From Nosocomiicoccus ampullae (lineage in GTDB: Bacteria > Bacillota > Bacilli > Staphylococcales > Salinicoccaceae): 64,000 bases of DNA. Every line of letters starts with the position of its first letter. The first letter of the stretch is position 1. The notes below the pieces were generated by a model that saw only the letters and a list, made by a program, of their open reading frames with translations, did not search any database and was not told the origin of the DNA. A program made the translations under genes and the position numbers. This document shows, one piece after another, positions 26,839-36,022 of the stretch. The DNA is taken from NCBI RefSeq assembly GCF_001696685.1, contig NZ_MBFG01000001.1, positions 273,532 through 337,531 on the forward strand, read 5' to 3'.

Positions 26839-26870
26839 ATATATAAGATATTAAAGAGGGGGAGAGTTCA

Positions 26871-27413
26871 TTGAGTAGATCCGTACGTAATATCATACGT
26901 ATAACGATTATTATCGGAATCGTTGTATTAACTGCTGTGACTCTGTGGTTCAATTTTTCATCGAAAAATCAATCGACAAAAGTCGGAGATACCGCTGTAG
27001 ATTTTAAATTGAAAACAACAGAAGGTGAGGTCATACATCTATATGAACTCACTAAAGAAAAAGGAGTCATCATCAACTTCTGGGGTACATGGTGTAAACC
27101 ATGTCGTGAAGAAATGCCACACTTAAGTGAAGCGAACGATTTAGGTGATGGTAGTGATTATGAGATTATTACAGTCAATGTTTCAGAAAACAAACAACAA
27201 ATAAATCAATTCTTAAACAGCCTTGACGAAGAAGTCAATTTAAGAATGGCTATGGATAGTGATCGTAGCGTAACTAAAGCTTATAACGTTGGACCTTTAC
27301 CAACGACGATTGCTGTTGATAAAAATAATAAAATTGTTAAAAAACAAGAACATCAGTTAACTCAAGAAGACATACAAGATTTTATAAAAGTATTAAATGA
27401 TAAAGGTGAATAA
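26871..27413 (+). CDS. resA: Thiol-disulfide oxidoreductase ResA (cytochrome c maturation)
   Basis: A 180-residue membrane-anchored thioredoxin-like protein. It reduces the haem-binding cysteines of apocytochrome c outside the membrane. One N-terminal membrane helix (about 8-28), then an AhpC/TSA fold with the active site WGTWCKPCREEMP (Cys about 73 and 76). The start is TTG, with a very strong GGGGGAG site upstream. First gene of resABCDE. Confidence 0.94.
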   Translation: MSRSVRNIIRITIIIGIVVLTAVTLWFNFSSKNQSTKVGDTAVDFKLKTTEGEVIHLYELTKEKGVIINFWGTWCKPCREEMPHLSEANDLGDGSDYEIITVNVSENKQQINQFLNSLDEEVNLRMAMDSDRSVTKAYNVGPLPTTIAVDKNNKIVKKQEHQLTQEDIQDFIKVLNDKGE

Positions 27414-27414
27414 T

Positions 27415-29073
27415 ATGTCTAGCGAAAATGATTCAATCAAATGCCCGCACTGTGGACATGTCAATCCACCGGGAACTCAATTATGTCAGTCATGTGGATT
27501 ACTGATTAATGAAGATTATGACAAAAAGAAAATTAAGGATGTCATGCGTTATGATGGAAGTGCAGTTCGTTCTAAAGTAAAATCGTCTTCTTTATTCGAT
27601 AAAATATGGATATTTTTCACTTCCATTAGAAACGGTGTCATTATTATCGCGTTAATTGCTATCGCATCGGCAATCGGAACGATTCTACCACAAGAATACT
27701 TTATTCCTGTCGGTGCAAATGCAAGTGATTATTACTATGAAAACTATGGTTCGTTTGGAAAATTATATTATAGTTTAGGATTGCATAACTTATATTCTTC
27801 ATGGTGGTTCTTACTATTAAATGCAATGCTCGCATTGTCTATTATTGCGGCAAGTATCGACCGTGGAGTACCATTATTTAAAACACTATATAATCAAGGG
27901 GTTAAAAAACACCCTTCATACTACAAAAGACAAAGAATATACCTACATAATGAAGATGTAGCAAATGATGATGTTGATCAGTTAATTAGTGAATTTAAAA
28001 AGAAAAAATATAATATTCGCAAAGAAGATAACTCGTACCTCCTTGAAAAGGGGCGTTTGTCTCGTTATGGTCCGTACATTAACCATACTGGATTAATTAT
28101 ATTATTAATCGGAAGTATGCTTCGCTTCTTCCCTGGAATGTATTTAGATGAACTTGTCTATGCACCTGAAGGAGAGACGGTACAACTTCCAGGTACAGGA
28201 GGTCAATATTATATTCGTAACGACAAATTTATTATTGACACGTACGATAAAGATTCAGGATCAGTGTTCGATAAATCTTTAAGTACGCAAGGTGAACTTG
28301 CAAGTAACTATCAAACAAATATTACGTTTTATGAAAATGAATCTGCAGATATCGTAGGTTCAGAGCCTGATTTAAAAGAAATCGATCAAGCTGAAATAAA
28401 AGTAAACCATCCGTTTATACATGACAGTTATCACTTATACCAGTCGAGCTTTGATATGTCTGCGATGAAGTCGATGACGTTTGAACTTCAAGATAAAGAA
28501 GGGAATGTATTATCCGAGCCGTTTGAGATTGTCTTTAAAGATTACTTGGATACGTACAAAGTTAAAGGTAAAAATGGAAACGACTTTGAAGTCCAACTTA
28601 GGTCGTTTGCACCAGACTATGCTGGAGTTGGTAATAACGGAACGTTAATTTCTAACACACCTGTTCCACGAAATCCTGCATTCTTATTTGAAGTTAATGA
28701 CAGTGAAGGTAGCGAGGAGTATTCTCTCATTCAAATACAGAATACAACAGATATTTCCAAAGATAATAAATACAGTATTAAATTTGTATCGATGGAAAAC
28801 GAAGTTGTTAGTGTATTAACACTTAAGAAAGATAAAACGATGTTCTTAATCGGTGCAGGTTTTGTTATTTTCTTAATCGGTGTGTTTATCGGTTCATATG
28901 TTAACCATAGACGTATATGGATTAATACTGATAATGGTCTTACACTTGCAGCACATACGAATCGTAACTACTACAGTATTACAAAAGAGATTAATGAAGC
29001 ACTCGATAAGTATAATTTAGGCTATGTAGAAGATAGCGACTCAAAAGTTCATAACGAACGAATGAAAGGATAA
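27415..29073 (+). CDS. resB: Cytochrome c biogenesis protein ResB with N-terminal zinc ribbon
   Basis: A 552-residue membrane protein of the ResB/Ccs1 family which, with ResC, carries haem across the membrane and attaches it to apocytochrome c. Residues 7-28 form a zinc-ribbon motif (CPHCGH...CQSCG) before the first membrane helix, an addition to the core fold. Helices lie near 65-85, 125-145, 210-230 and 470-490, with a large extracytoplasmic domain between the last two. The ATG at 27415 with AAAGGTGA upstream is chosen. Ends by overlapping the resC region. Confidence 0.92.
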   Translation: MSSENDSIKCPHCGHVNPPGTQLCQSCGLLINEDYDKKKIKDVMRYDGSAVRSKVKSSSLFDKIWIFFTSIRNGVIIIALIAIASAIGTILPQEYFIPVGANASDYYYENYGSFGKLYYSLGLHNLYSSWWFLLLNAMLALSIIAASIDRGVPLFKTLYNQGVKKHPSYYKRQRIYLHNEDVANDDVDQLISEFKKKKYNIRKEDNSYLLEKGRLSRYGPYINHTGLIILLIGSMLRFFPGMYLDELVYAPEGETVQLPGTGGQYYIRNDKFIIDTYDKDSGSVFDKSLSTQGELASNYQTNITFYENESADIVGSEPDLKEIDQAEIKVNHPFIHDSYHLYQSSFDMSAMKSMTFELQDKEGNVLSEPFEIVFKDYLDTYKVKGKNGNDFEVQLRSFAPDYAGVGNNGTLISNTPVPRNPAFLFEVNDSEGSEEYSLIQIQNTTDISKDNKYSIKFVSMENEVVSVLTLKKDKTMFLIGAGFVIFLIGVFIGSYVNHRRIWINTDNGLTLAAHTNRNYYSITKEINEALDKYNLGYVEDSDSKVHNERMKG

Positions 29074-29078
29074 TGGTT

Positions 29079-30284
29079 ATGACCGATCATCTACTATTAA
29101 AAATAAGTAACATCTCAATTTATATAGGATTTATTTTATTACTCATATCACTCGTACCACTTGGTATGAGTATTAGCTCTAAAAGATCAGCGCGTTACGC
29201 GAATATAGCAGTTTGGATTGTTACTCTTGCATTTGTACTAGAGCTTGCATATTTTGTGTTTAGATGGCTTGCAACTGGACATGCGCCAGTATCAAACCTT
29301 TTTGAATTTATTGCAATGTTCTCTATCATGCTAATTTTTGGATACTTAGTAACGTATCACTACTATAAGACGAAAGTTTTTGGATTATTTGCGATTCCTA
29401 TTTCATTATTATTACTTGGATATGGTGCGTTATTCTCAACAGATGTTGCACCACTTATTCCAGCGTTACAAAGTAACTGGCTTGCAATTCACGTAATAAC
29501 AGTAACGATTTCATACGGGATATTATCGATGAGTGCTGTTGCGGGATTCATTTATTTACTAAAAATTATTCCGGAGAATGAAAAGTCTTGGAGATCATTT
29601 TCTCTAGAAGCAATTACGTATTTTATAATCGTCATTTTGACATATATGTTAATCATGGTTCTTATGCGCGGTGTCGTGAAATACGAAGCAGACTTCTTCT
29701 ACGTTGATCAGCAAGGGAATGACTCCGTTGTAACGTATAATTTACCAAGCTTAATTAACTATAAAGACTCAATTCCAGTTGAGCATTTAGGAAATAATGA
29801 ATACGACCGCACAGAACACTTTACAACAGGTATTGAAGTGCCACCGATCATTAAAGCTCATTCATTAAATACGGTGATTTGGTCTCTTGGTGTCGGTTTA
29901 ATTGTTTATGGTTTATTACGACTCATTTTAAGAAGACGTATTTACACATTACTTAAACCAGTTGCAAATAAAGCCGACTTAAACTTAATGGACGACATTG
30001 GATATCGTTCAGTAATAATCGGTTTCCCATTATTTGCATTAGGTGGTATTTTCTTCGCAGCAATTTGGGCACAAGCAGCTTGGAGTAGATTCTGGGGCTG
30101 GGACCCGAAAGAAACATGGGCGTTTATTACGTTTATGTTCTATACAATTTTCTTACACTTACGTATTAATAGAGGGTACGAAGGTGAAAAATCAGCGTGG
30201 TTAGCCGTTGCAGGATTTTTCTTAATCTTATTCAACTTAGTCGCAATTAACTTAATTGTCGCTGGCTTACATTCATACGCTTAA
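29079..30284 (+). CDS. resC: Cytochrome c biogenesis protein ResC (CcsA/CcsB family)
   Basis: A 401-residue multi-pass haem-handling protein. The tryptophan-rich haem-binding signature WGWDPKETWAF (about 342-352) is present, with conserved His residues in flanking helices (for example IHVITVTISYG). About eight membrane helices. The ATG at 29079 sits 8 bases after AAAGGA; the ATG at 29073 is too close. Partner of ResB; their client here is probably QcrC, whose CTSCH site needs covalent haem. Confidence 0.94.
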   Translation: MTDHLLLKISNISIYIGFILLLISLVPLGMSISSKRSARYANIAVWIVTLAFVLELAYFVFRWLATGHAPVSNLFEFIAMFSIMLIFGYLVTYHYYKTKVFGLFAIPISLLLLGYGALFSTDVAPLIPALQSNWLAIHVITVTISYGILSMSAVAGFIYLLKIIPENEKSWRSFSLEAITYFIIVILTYMLIMVLMRGVVKYEADFFYVDQQGNDSVVTYNLPSLINYKDSIPVEHLGNNEYDRTEHFTTGIEVPPIIKAHSLNTVIWSLGVGLIVYGLLRLILRRRIYTLLKPVANKADLNLMDDIGYRSVIIGFPLFALGGIFFAAIWAQAAWSRFWGWDPKETWAFITFMFYTIFLHLRINRGYEGEKSAWLAVAGFFLILFNLVAINLIVAGLHSYA

Positions 30285-30296
30285 AGAGGTGACGAA

Positions 30297-31007
30297 ATGT
30301 CGAAACGTAAAGTATTGGTTGTAGATGATGAAGAAAGAATTCGTAAACTTGTCATCTTATATTTAGAAGCAGATGATTATGAAATTACAGAAGCAGATAA
30401 TGGTGACGATGCTTTAGAACTTGCACTGAATGAAGACTTTGATTTAATTATTTTAGATGTAATGATGCCTGGAAAAGATGGGTTTGAAGTGACGAGACAG
30501 CTAAGAATGCATAAGTCAACACCGATTCTCTTATTAACTGCTAAAGGTGAAGAAAATGACGTATTAGAAGGTTTTGAAGCAGGTGCTGATGATTACGTTA
30601 AAAAGCCATTCTCTCCACGAGAAGTGTTACAGAGAACTAAAGCTATTTTAAAACGTTCATCACAAACTGCGTATATGAAATTCGATTCATCAAGTCGCGA
30701 CATTATCGTCTATGAGCATCTAGAAATTGATAACGACGCACACAAAGTAACTGTAGATGGACAATATGTAAATTTAACGCCGAAAGAGTACGAGTTATTA
30801 CTATTTTTAGCTGAAAATCCTGACAAAGTATTCGATCGTAAAGAACTGTTAAAAGAGGTTTGGAATTATGAGTTTTACGGTGATTTACGAACAGTCGATA
30901 CACATATTAAACGTTTGAGAGAGAAGTTAAATGATGTATCTGTCGATGCAAGTTTAATGATTCAAACTGTTTGGGGCGTCGGATATAAATTCGTGGTTAC
31001 AGAATGA
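30297..31007 (+). CDS. resD: Response regulator ResD (SrrA-like)
   Basis: A 236-residue OmpR-family regulator of aerobic and anaerobic respiration. Receiver domain (about 1-120) with acidic pocket VDDEE, phospho-acceptor Asp in LILDVMMPG (about 54) and KPFSPRE; winged-helix output domain (about 130-232) with YELLLFLAENPDKVFDRKELL and VDTHIKRLREKL. It overlaps the resE start by 4 bases. Likely regulates its own operon and qcr genes. Confidence 0.93.
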   Translation: MSKRKVLVVDDEERIRKLVILYLEADDYEITEADNGDDALELALNEDFDLIILDVMMPGKDGFEVTRQLRMHKSTPILLLTAKGEENDVLEGFEAGADDYVKKPFSPREVLQRTKAILKRSSQTAYMKFDSSSRDIIVYEHLEIDNDAHKVTVDGQYVNLTPKEYELLLFLAENPDKVFDRKELLKEVWNYEFYGDLRTVDTHIKRLREKLNDVSVDASLMIQTVWGVGYKFVVTE

Positions 31008-32704
31008 CGCTTAAAAATAGTTTAGTTGTAAAACTGTGGTTTACTATCATCATGATAGTAACCGCAGTTTTAATTATATTGTCCATTAGTTTAGCTTTTT
31101 ACTTTAGAAACTACGCTCTAAATAGTAGCGATCAAAAACTATTAAACGATTTAGAGCGTATAGAACAAGAAATACTCAGTCAACACGAACCTGTCATTGA
31201 ATCTACAAAAGTAATTACTGAAGAGAACTTAATCATTTACCAAGACGGTCAATTTGTATCGAGTAATACAGAGACAGACCGATCTGTGTTTAACTACATT
31301 TTAAATAGTGAAGGCCTACAAGAGGATACTTTTTTCGTTAAAGATGAAGAAAACATCGATTACATGGTAAAAGTGCTTAATATGACGCAGTACTATGATA
31401 CAGATACAATGCTTATAAAATACTCGGATATGTCACCGATTTATAAATCGATACGTGATATTACGATGATCATATCAGTGAGTGCTTTTGTATTATTTAT
31501 CGTTACGACGTTATTTGCTTTTATTTTAATCCAAAGAATTACTGATCCATTAATTGATTTGAGAAATGCTTCGTTAAAAATGGCAAGTGGAAAATTCCAA
31601 AAATTAGAAGTTAAAAATTTTGATGAAATCGGAGAATTGACACTTGCATTTAATAAGATGAGTGAAGATATTAAAGGAAATATCGATAACCTCGAGTATG
31701 AGAAAAACTTGAGAGAATCAATATTCACATCAATTTCTGATGGTATAGTATTTTTTGATGAATCAAACTGTCAAATTTACCGAAATAAAGAAGGTAATAC
31801 ATGGTTCAAAGAGATTTCACAGCATGAAAGCTTAATAGAAAAAATTAACGAATGTATTATTCGCTGTCGGGAAAACTTTGAATCTTATTCGATTACTGAA
31901 GAGCTAGATACAGATACGTATATTGAAATTTTCTTTACACCTGTGAATTATGCAGAGTCAAAAACAGGTGTTACGATGACTATCCGTAACGTGTCGCATG
32001 AGAAGAAACTAGAGACGATGCGCGCACAGTTTATATCGAGTGTATCTCATGAGTTAAAAACTCCAATGGTTATGGTCACTGGTTATACTGAGGCATTACT
32101 AGATGAAATTGTCACTGATCCAAAAGAAGTAAAGAATATGTTAAGTATTATTAAAGAAGAATCTGACCGTATGAATCACTTAATCAACGAGTTAATTGAA
32201 ATTAATAAGTTAGAAACTGAATCGGGATTATTTAATATTAAAGTAAATGATTTAAACGTGTTGATGGCTGATTTACAGAAGCGATTTGATTATGAAATGA
32301 AGAAAAATCAGTTGAACTTTAAAGTTAAAAATAGGCTAAATAATTCTCTCGTTCCTTTTGACTATGATAAAATGTACCAAGTGTTTACGAATTTAATCGA
32401 TAATTCAATTAGATATACTTCAGACGGAGATACTATATCAATAAACATTGACGAAACGAACACTCATGTAGTGATTACATTATCTGATACAGGTATTGGT
32501 ATGAAAGCTTCAACGCTAAATCGTATATTTGAACGTTTCTATAAAGAAGATAAAGCAAGAACCAGAGGTAAACAAGGTACAGGTCTTGGACTTAGTATCG
32601 TAAAAAGTATTATTAATGGCCATAAAGGAACAATTACGGTTGATAGCGAGTACGAAAAAGGCACGACATTTATTATGACGTTAAGTAAAGGAGAACAACT
32701 ATGA
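31004..32704 (+). CDS. resE: Sensor histidine kinase ResE (SrrB-like)
   Basis: A 566-residue membrane kinase: helices at about 10-32 and 152-175 bracket an extracytoplasmic domain, then HAMP (about 178-230), a PAS-like domain (about 235-330), HisKA with phosphorylated His in SVSHELKTP (about 349) and HATPase_c with N-box NLIDNSIRYT, DTGIGM and GTGLGLSIV. Partner of ResD. Its stop overlaps the ribU ATG (ATGA). Confidence 0.93.
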   Translation: MTLKNSLVVKLWFTIIMIVTAVLIILSISLAFYFRNYALNSSDQKLLNDLERIEQEILSQHEPVIESTKVITEENLIIYQDGQFVSSNTETDRSVFNYILNSEGLQEDTFFVKDEENIDYMVKVLNMTQYYDTDTMLIKYSDMSPIYKSIRDITMIISVSAFVLFIVTTLFAFILIQRITDPLIDLRNASLKMASGKFQKLEVKNFDEIGELTLAFNKMSEDIKGNIDNLEYEKNLRESIFTSISDGIVFFDESNCQIYRNKEGNTWFKEISQHESLIEKINECIIRCRENFESYSITEELDTDTYIEIFFTPVNYAESKTGVTMTIRNVSHEKKLETMRAQFISSVSHELKTPMVMVTGYTEALLDEIVTDPKEVKNMLSIIKEESDRMNHLINELIEINKLETESGLFNIKVNDLNVLMADLQKRFDYEMKKNQLNFKVKNRLNNSLVPFDYDKMYQVFTNLIDNSIRYTSDGDTISINIDETNTHVVITLSDTGIGMKASTLNRIFERFYKEDKARTRGKQGTGLGLSIVKSIINGHKGTITVDSEYEKGTTFIMTLSKGEQL

Positions 32705-33270
32705 ACCAGTCACAGATTTACAAAATAATTATGATTAGTATTTTATCAGCGATTTCTTTTATACTCATGCTGATAAGCGTACCACTACCATTCTTTCCAC
32801 CATTTTTAAAGTTTGATATTGCAGATATTCCTGCCTATATAGGATTTATACTATTCGGTGGTGGAGTCGGAGTTTTAATTATAGTTATAAAAATTATCAT
32901 ATATGGTTTTCTCGTTTCCAGTGAACCAATCGGTCCGATAGCGAATTTACTCGCATCACTTAGTTACTTAATTCCGATATATATTATCTATGTTAAAAGT
33001 AAAACGAGCAAAAGTTTAATAACGGGAATTGTCGTCGGTACACTATTCATGACGTTCGTGTTATCGATACTTAATTACTTTATCTTATTACCATTATATG
33101 GAATGATTTTAGATCAGCGTGCAGTGTTTGAAAACGTAAAAACACTTGTAACAGTAGGTATCATTCCATTTAACATCGTAAAAGGTATTTTACTCGGTGT
33201 AGTCATCTATATCGTTCACACAAAATTAATTCCAATACTGAAAAAGCAAAAAGAAAAGAGTACTCTGTAA
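32701..33270 (+). CDS. ribU: ECF transporter S component, riboflavin (RibU)
   Basis: A 189-residue integral membrane protein with about six helices. Residues 25-75 (SVPLPFFPPFLKFDIADIPAYIGF) match the RibU/FmnP pattern for riboflavin binding. It would work with shared EcfA/EcfA'/EcfT subunits encoded elsewhere. Usually ribU is preceded by an FMN riboswitch; here it is coupled to resE by an ATGA overlap and none is present, so riboflavin uptake would follow resDE expression. Riboflavin as substrate is inferred from family resemblance. Confidence 0.85.
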   Translation: MNQSQIYKIIMISILSAISFILMLISVPLPFFPPFLKFDIADIPAYIGFILFGGGVGVLIIVIKIIIYGFLVSSEPIGPIANLLASLSYLIPIYIIYVKSKTSKSLITGIVVGTLFMTFVLSILNYFILLPLYGMILDQRAVFENVKTLVTVGIIPFNIVKGILLGVVIYIVHTKLIPILKKQKEKSTL

Positions 33271-33348
33271 AACTGATGTGCTACCCTAAAGTTGGATTTT
33301 AGTGTCCAACTTTAGGGGTGCAGCTCATTAAAAACAGAGTACTCTTTT

Positions 33349-33350
<2 letters not shown>
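33254..33350. terminator. Bidirectional terminator of ribU/fer, interrupted by a 54-bp insert
   Basis: Arms 33254-33268 and 33334-33348 are perfect 15-base complements (AAAAGAGTACTCTGT arm), flanked by A-rich and T-rich runs. They are separated by 65 bases rather than a normal short loop. The intervening DNA contains the mini-element at 33274-33327. Confidence 0.75.
33274..33327. mobile_element. 54-bp IS3-like mini-element (terminal inverted repeats only)
   Basis: Starts TGATGTGCTACCCTAAAG and its opposite end, read on the other strand, starts TGAGCTGCACCCCTAAAG. The two 23-base ends match at 19 positions and include the identical core CCCTAAAGTTGGA. Only 8 bases separate them. TG...CA termini and this kind of core resemble IS3/IS150-group ends as I remember them. 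No transposase and no clear target duplication. A simple hairpin is the alternative, but no T tract follows it directly. Confidence 0.5.
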
Positions 33351-33690
<340 letters not shown>

Positions 33691-33752
33691 TTAAAAGTAT
33701 AGGAAAAAAGACTATAATAAAAGTACTAATGTATGTAGGGTAGGAATGTATT

Positions 33753-34709
33753 ATGAAAGATGATTTTTATAAAGATATACAGCATAAACGTACTGATACA
33801 AATAAAGATGAACGAACAAGACGTCGATCTAGAAAAAATAAAGTAGACGAACAGTTCAGCCGTAGCGCGAAGTATAATCGTGAAGAAAATAAAACTGTAA
33901 AAAATGAAAATAAAAAAGAAAACAAACCTAAAAAAGATGACGATAAGTCTGTAATTGCTGCAATTTTAGCATCCTTCAAGAGTACTTCATCGAAATATGG
34001 TGATCAGTTTTCTAAAGAGATGCAGCAATCAAAATCAAAGTTAAAAGATTTTAAAAACAAACATTTAAACACTCAATCAATTAAAAACAATAAAAATAAA
34101 AAGTCTCTACTCGTTTTACTCGCACTTTTAATTCCGTTAACTCTCGTTTTAGGTGTAATGATTGTCTCTAACTTTTGGCCTTCAGGTGACGGTATAGATG
34201 AAAAATCTGTTGCAAGCGATAAAAAAGAAGAGAACACGAGACAAATTGACAAAGAATTTGAAAGTAAAAAAGCTGAATTAGAAAAGCAGTTTGCAAAAAA
34301 CAAAGATAGTAACTCTAATAAAAAGAGTAAAGATAATAAAGACGGTGAAGAAGTCGCTTCAAATAAAGATGGTAATCTGCCAGCGAAATACTCTGAAGAA
34401 CAAATCGCAAGTCTTGAAAAGCTTGGTCAATCAGTCATCTCGTCTAAGAAAGAATCTGACGTAAAGAAGGCCGAACAAAAAGCAGCTGAAGAAAGAGAAC
34501 GTGAACGCCAAGCTGAAGAGGCTAAAAAGAAAGAAGAAGAAGAGAAAAAAGTCGGAGCGACACACGTTGTTACTGCGCAAGATAACTTATACCGAATTGC
34601 ACTTAAATATTACGGAGCTGGTACAGAAGAAAACATCCAGAAAATAAGAAGCGCGAACGGTATTTCAGGAAACAACTTAACAGTTGGTCAAGAACTCATT
34701 ATTCCATAA
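33753..34709 (+). CDS. ebpS: EbpS-like LysM membrane protein
   Basis: A 318-residue protein with a highly charged Lys/Glu/Asp-rich N-terminal half, one membrane helix (about 114-136), a coiled-coil-prone acidic-basic stretch (about 150-265) and a C-terminal LysM domain (HVVTAQDNLYRIALKYYG...LTVGQELIIP, about 270-318). The architecture and location beside fer and cmk match staphylococcal EbpS, an elastin-binding protein. This one is much shorter than the S. aureus protein (486 residues) and I do not see its elastin-binding hexapeptide region, so elastin binding is not supported. A peptidoglycan-contacting role is inferred from LysM. Confidence 0.8.
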   Translation: MKDDFYKDIQHKRTDTNKDERTRRRSRKNKVDEQFSRSAKYNREENKTVKNENKKENKPKKDDDKSVIAAILASFKSTSSKYGDQFSKEMQQSKSKLKDFKNKHLNTQSIKNNKNKKSLLVLLALLIPLTLVLGVMIVSNFWPSGDGIDEKSVASDKKEENTRQIDKEFESKKAELEKQFAKNKDSNSNKKSKDNKDGEEVASNKDGNLPAKYSEEQIASLEKLGQSVISSKKESDVKKAEQKAAEERERERQAEEAKKKEEEEKKVGATHVVTAQDNLYRIALKYYGAGTEENIQKIRSANGISGNNLTVGQELIIP

Positions 34710-34724
34710 GAAAAGGTGTCATGA

Positions 34725-35381
34725 ATGTCAAAAATTAATATAACAATTGATGGTCCTGCTGCCGCTGGTAAAAGTACCATCGCAAAAATTGTTGCGAACC
34801 ATTTAAATTATAAATATTTAGATACCGGTGCAATGTACCGAGCGGTTACTTTATATTCTCTGAATCTAAGTGAATCACTTACGGAATCAAATATTACAGA
34901 CGCTAAAATAAATTTTAGTGAATCTGGAGATGTATTTTTAAACGATACGAACGTTACGAAAGATATTCGTAATAGTGAAGTAACAAATAAAGTAAGTTCT
35001 ATTGCTTCGATCGATTTTGTACGTGATTATCTCGTTGATATGCAACGTGAAATAGCAGCAGATAAAGGTATTGTAATGGACGGTAGAGATATCGGTACTG
35101 TTGTAATTCCAGATGCTGAGTTAAAAATTTATTTAACAGCGAGTCCTGAAATTCGTGCAAAACGTCGACTTATTGAAGAAGCTCGTGGAAATAATATTAC
35201 ATTAGATAATTTAATTAAAGAAATCATCGCACGTGATGAAAGTGATATGAACCGCGAACATTCACCTTTAAAAAAAGCAGACAGTGCAATAGAGATTAAT
35301 ACTGATAATATGACGATTGACGAAGTTGCATCGGCAATTTTAAATTATGCACGCGAAAGGATTAACGACAATGTTTTATAA
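34725..35381 (+). CDS. cmk: Cytidylate kinase
   Basis: A 218-residue kinase that phosphorylates CMP and dCMP. The P-loop GPAAAGKST (about 9-17), the CMP-binding LDTGAMYRAVT (about 34-44), MDGRDIGTVV and the RDESDMNRE lid motif are all present. AAAAGGTG lies 7 bases upstream of the ATG at 34725. It overlaps plsC by 11 bases, as in the Bacillus cmk-plsC-ypfD (rpsA) cluster. Confidence 0.96.
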   Translation: MSKINITIDGPAAAGKSTIAKIVANHLNYKYLDTGAMYRAVTLYSLNLSESLTESNITDAKINFSESGDVFLNDTNVTKDIRNSEVTNKVSSIASIDFVRDYLVDMQREIAADKGIVMDGRDIGTVVIPDAELKIYLTASPEIRAKRRLIEEARGNNITLDNLIKEIIARDESDMNREHSPLKKADSAIEINTDNMTIDEVASAILNYARERINDNVL

Positions 35382-35967
35382 AATTATGAAAGTATTTGTG
35401 ACGTTATATTACCGAGTCCGTCATAAAATCACAGTCATCGGTGAAAACAACATTCCAAAAGAAGGTCCAGTTTTACTCGCTGCAAATCACAAATCATTAC
35501 ACGATCCACCAGCAATTGGTATTTCCGTAAAACGTGAGATGTCATTTTTTGCAAAATCTGAGCTGTTTAAAAATAAATTATTCGGAGCAGCAATCCGTAA
35601 TTTAAATGCAATACCTGTCAATAGAGGTAAAGGAGATCGTGCGGCATTAAAAACGTCGATCGAGGCATTAAAAGAGGGACGTATGCTTTTAATGTTTCCT
35701 GAAGGGACACGTAACAAAGATAAAAAGGATGAGTTAAGACCTCTTCAAGAAGGTGCAAGCTTTATCGCAATGAGTGCAAAAGCGCCGATTGTGCCAGTTG
35801 CTGTACGTGGAAATTATGATGATAAAAATGGCGTAACGATTATATTCGGTCAACCAATATATACAGATGAGTTAAGGAAAGATGGATTAAAGAGAAAAGA
35901 TATTACGAAAATTTTAGAAAATAATCTAAATAATTTGTTAAATGGACCTTTACACCTTGACAAATAG
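35371..35967 (+). CDS. plsC: 1-acyl-sn-glycerol-3-phosphate acyltransferase PlsC
   Basis: A 198-residue acyltransferase making phosphatidic acid at the membrane. The HX4D catalytic motif reads NHKSLHDPP (about 38-46), the glycerol-phosphate binding FPEGTRNK (about 109-116) and the VPVAVRG segment follow. The ATG at 35371 lies in the end of cmk. No terminator is seen before rpsA. Confidence 0.93.
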   Translation: MFYKIMKVFVTLYYRVRHKITVIGENNIPKEGPVLLAANHKSLHDPPAIGISVKREMSFFAKSELFKNKLFGAAIRNLNAIPVNRGKGDRAALKTSIEALKEGRMLLMFPEGTRNKDKKDELRPLQEGASFIAMSAKAPIVPVAVRGNYDDKNGVTIIFGQPIYTDELRKDGLKRKDITKILENNLNNLLNGPLHLDK

Positions 35968-35982
35968 CTAGATTTATAGGAA

Positions 35983-35997
35983 CTTAATAGTATTAAG
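35983..35997. repeat. 15-base inverted repeat upstream of rpsA
   Basis: CTTAATA-G-TATTAAG is a perfect 7-1-7 repeat 25 bases before the rpsA start and downstream of a TTGACA (35957-35962) that lacks a well-spaced -10 box. Possible operator or leader structure. Confidence 0.35.
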
Positions 35998-36022
35998 CGT
36001 TTTAAAATTGGAGGATAACGGT

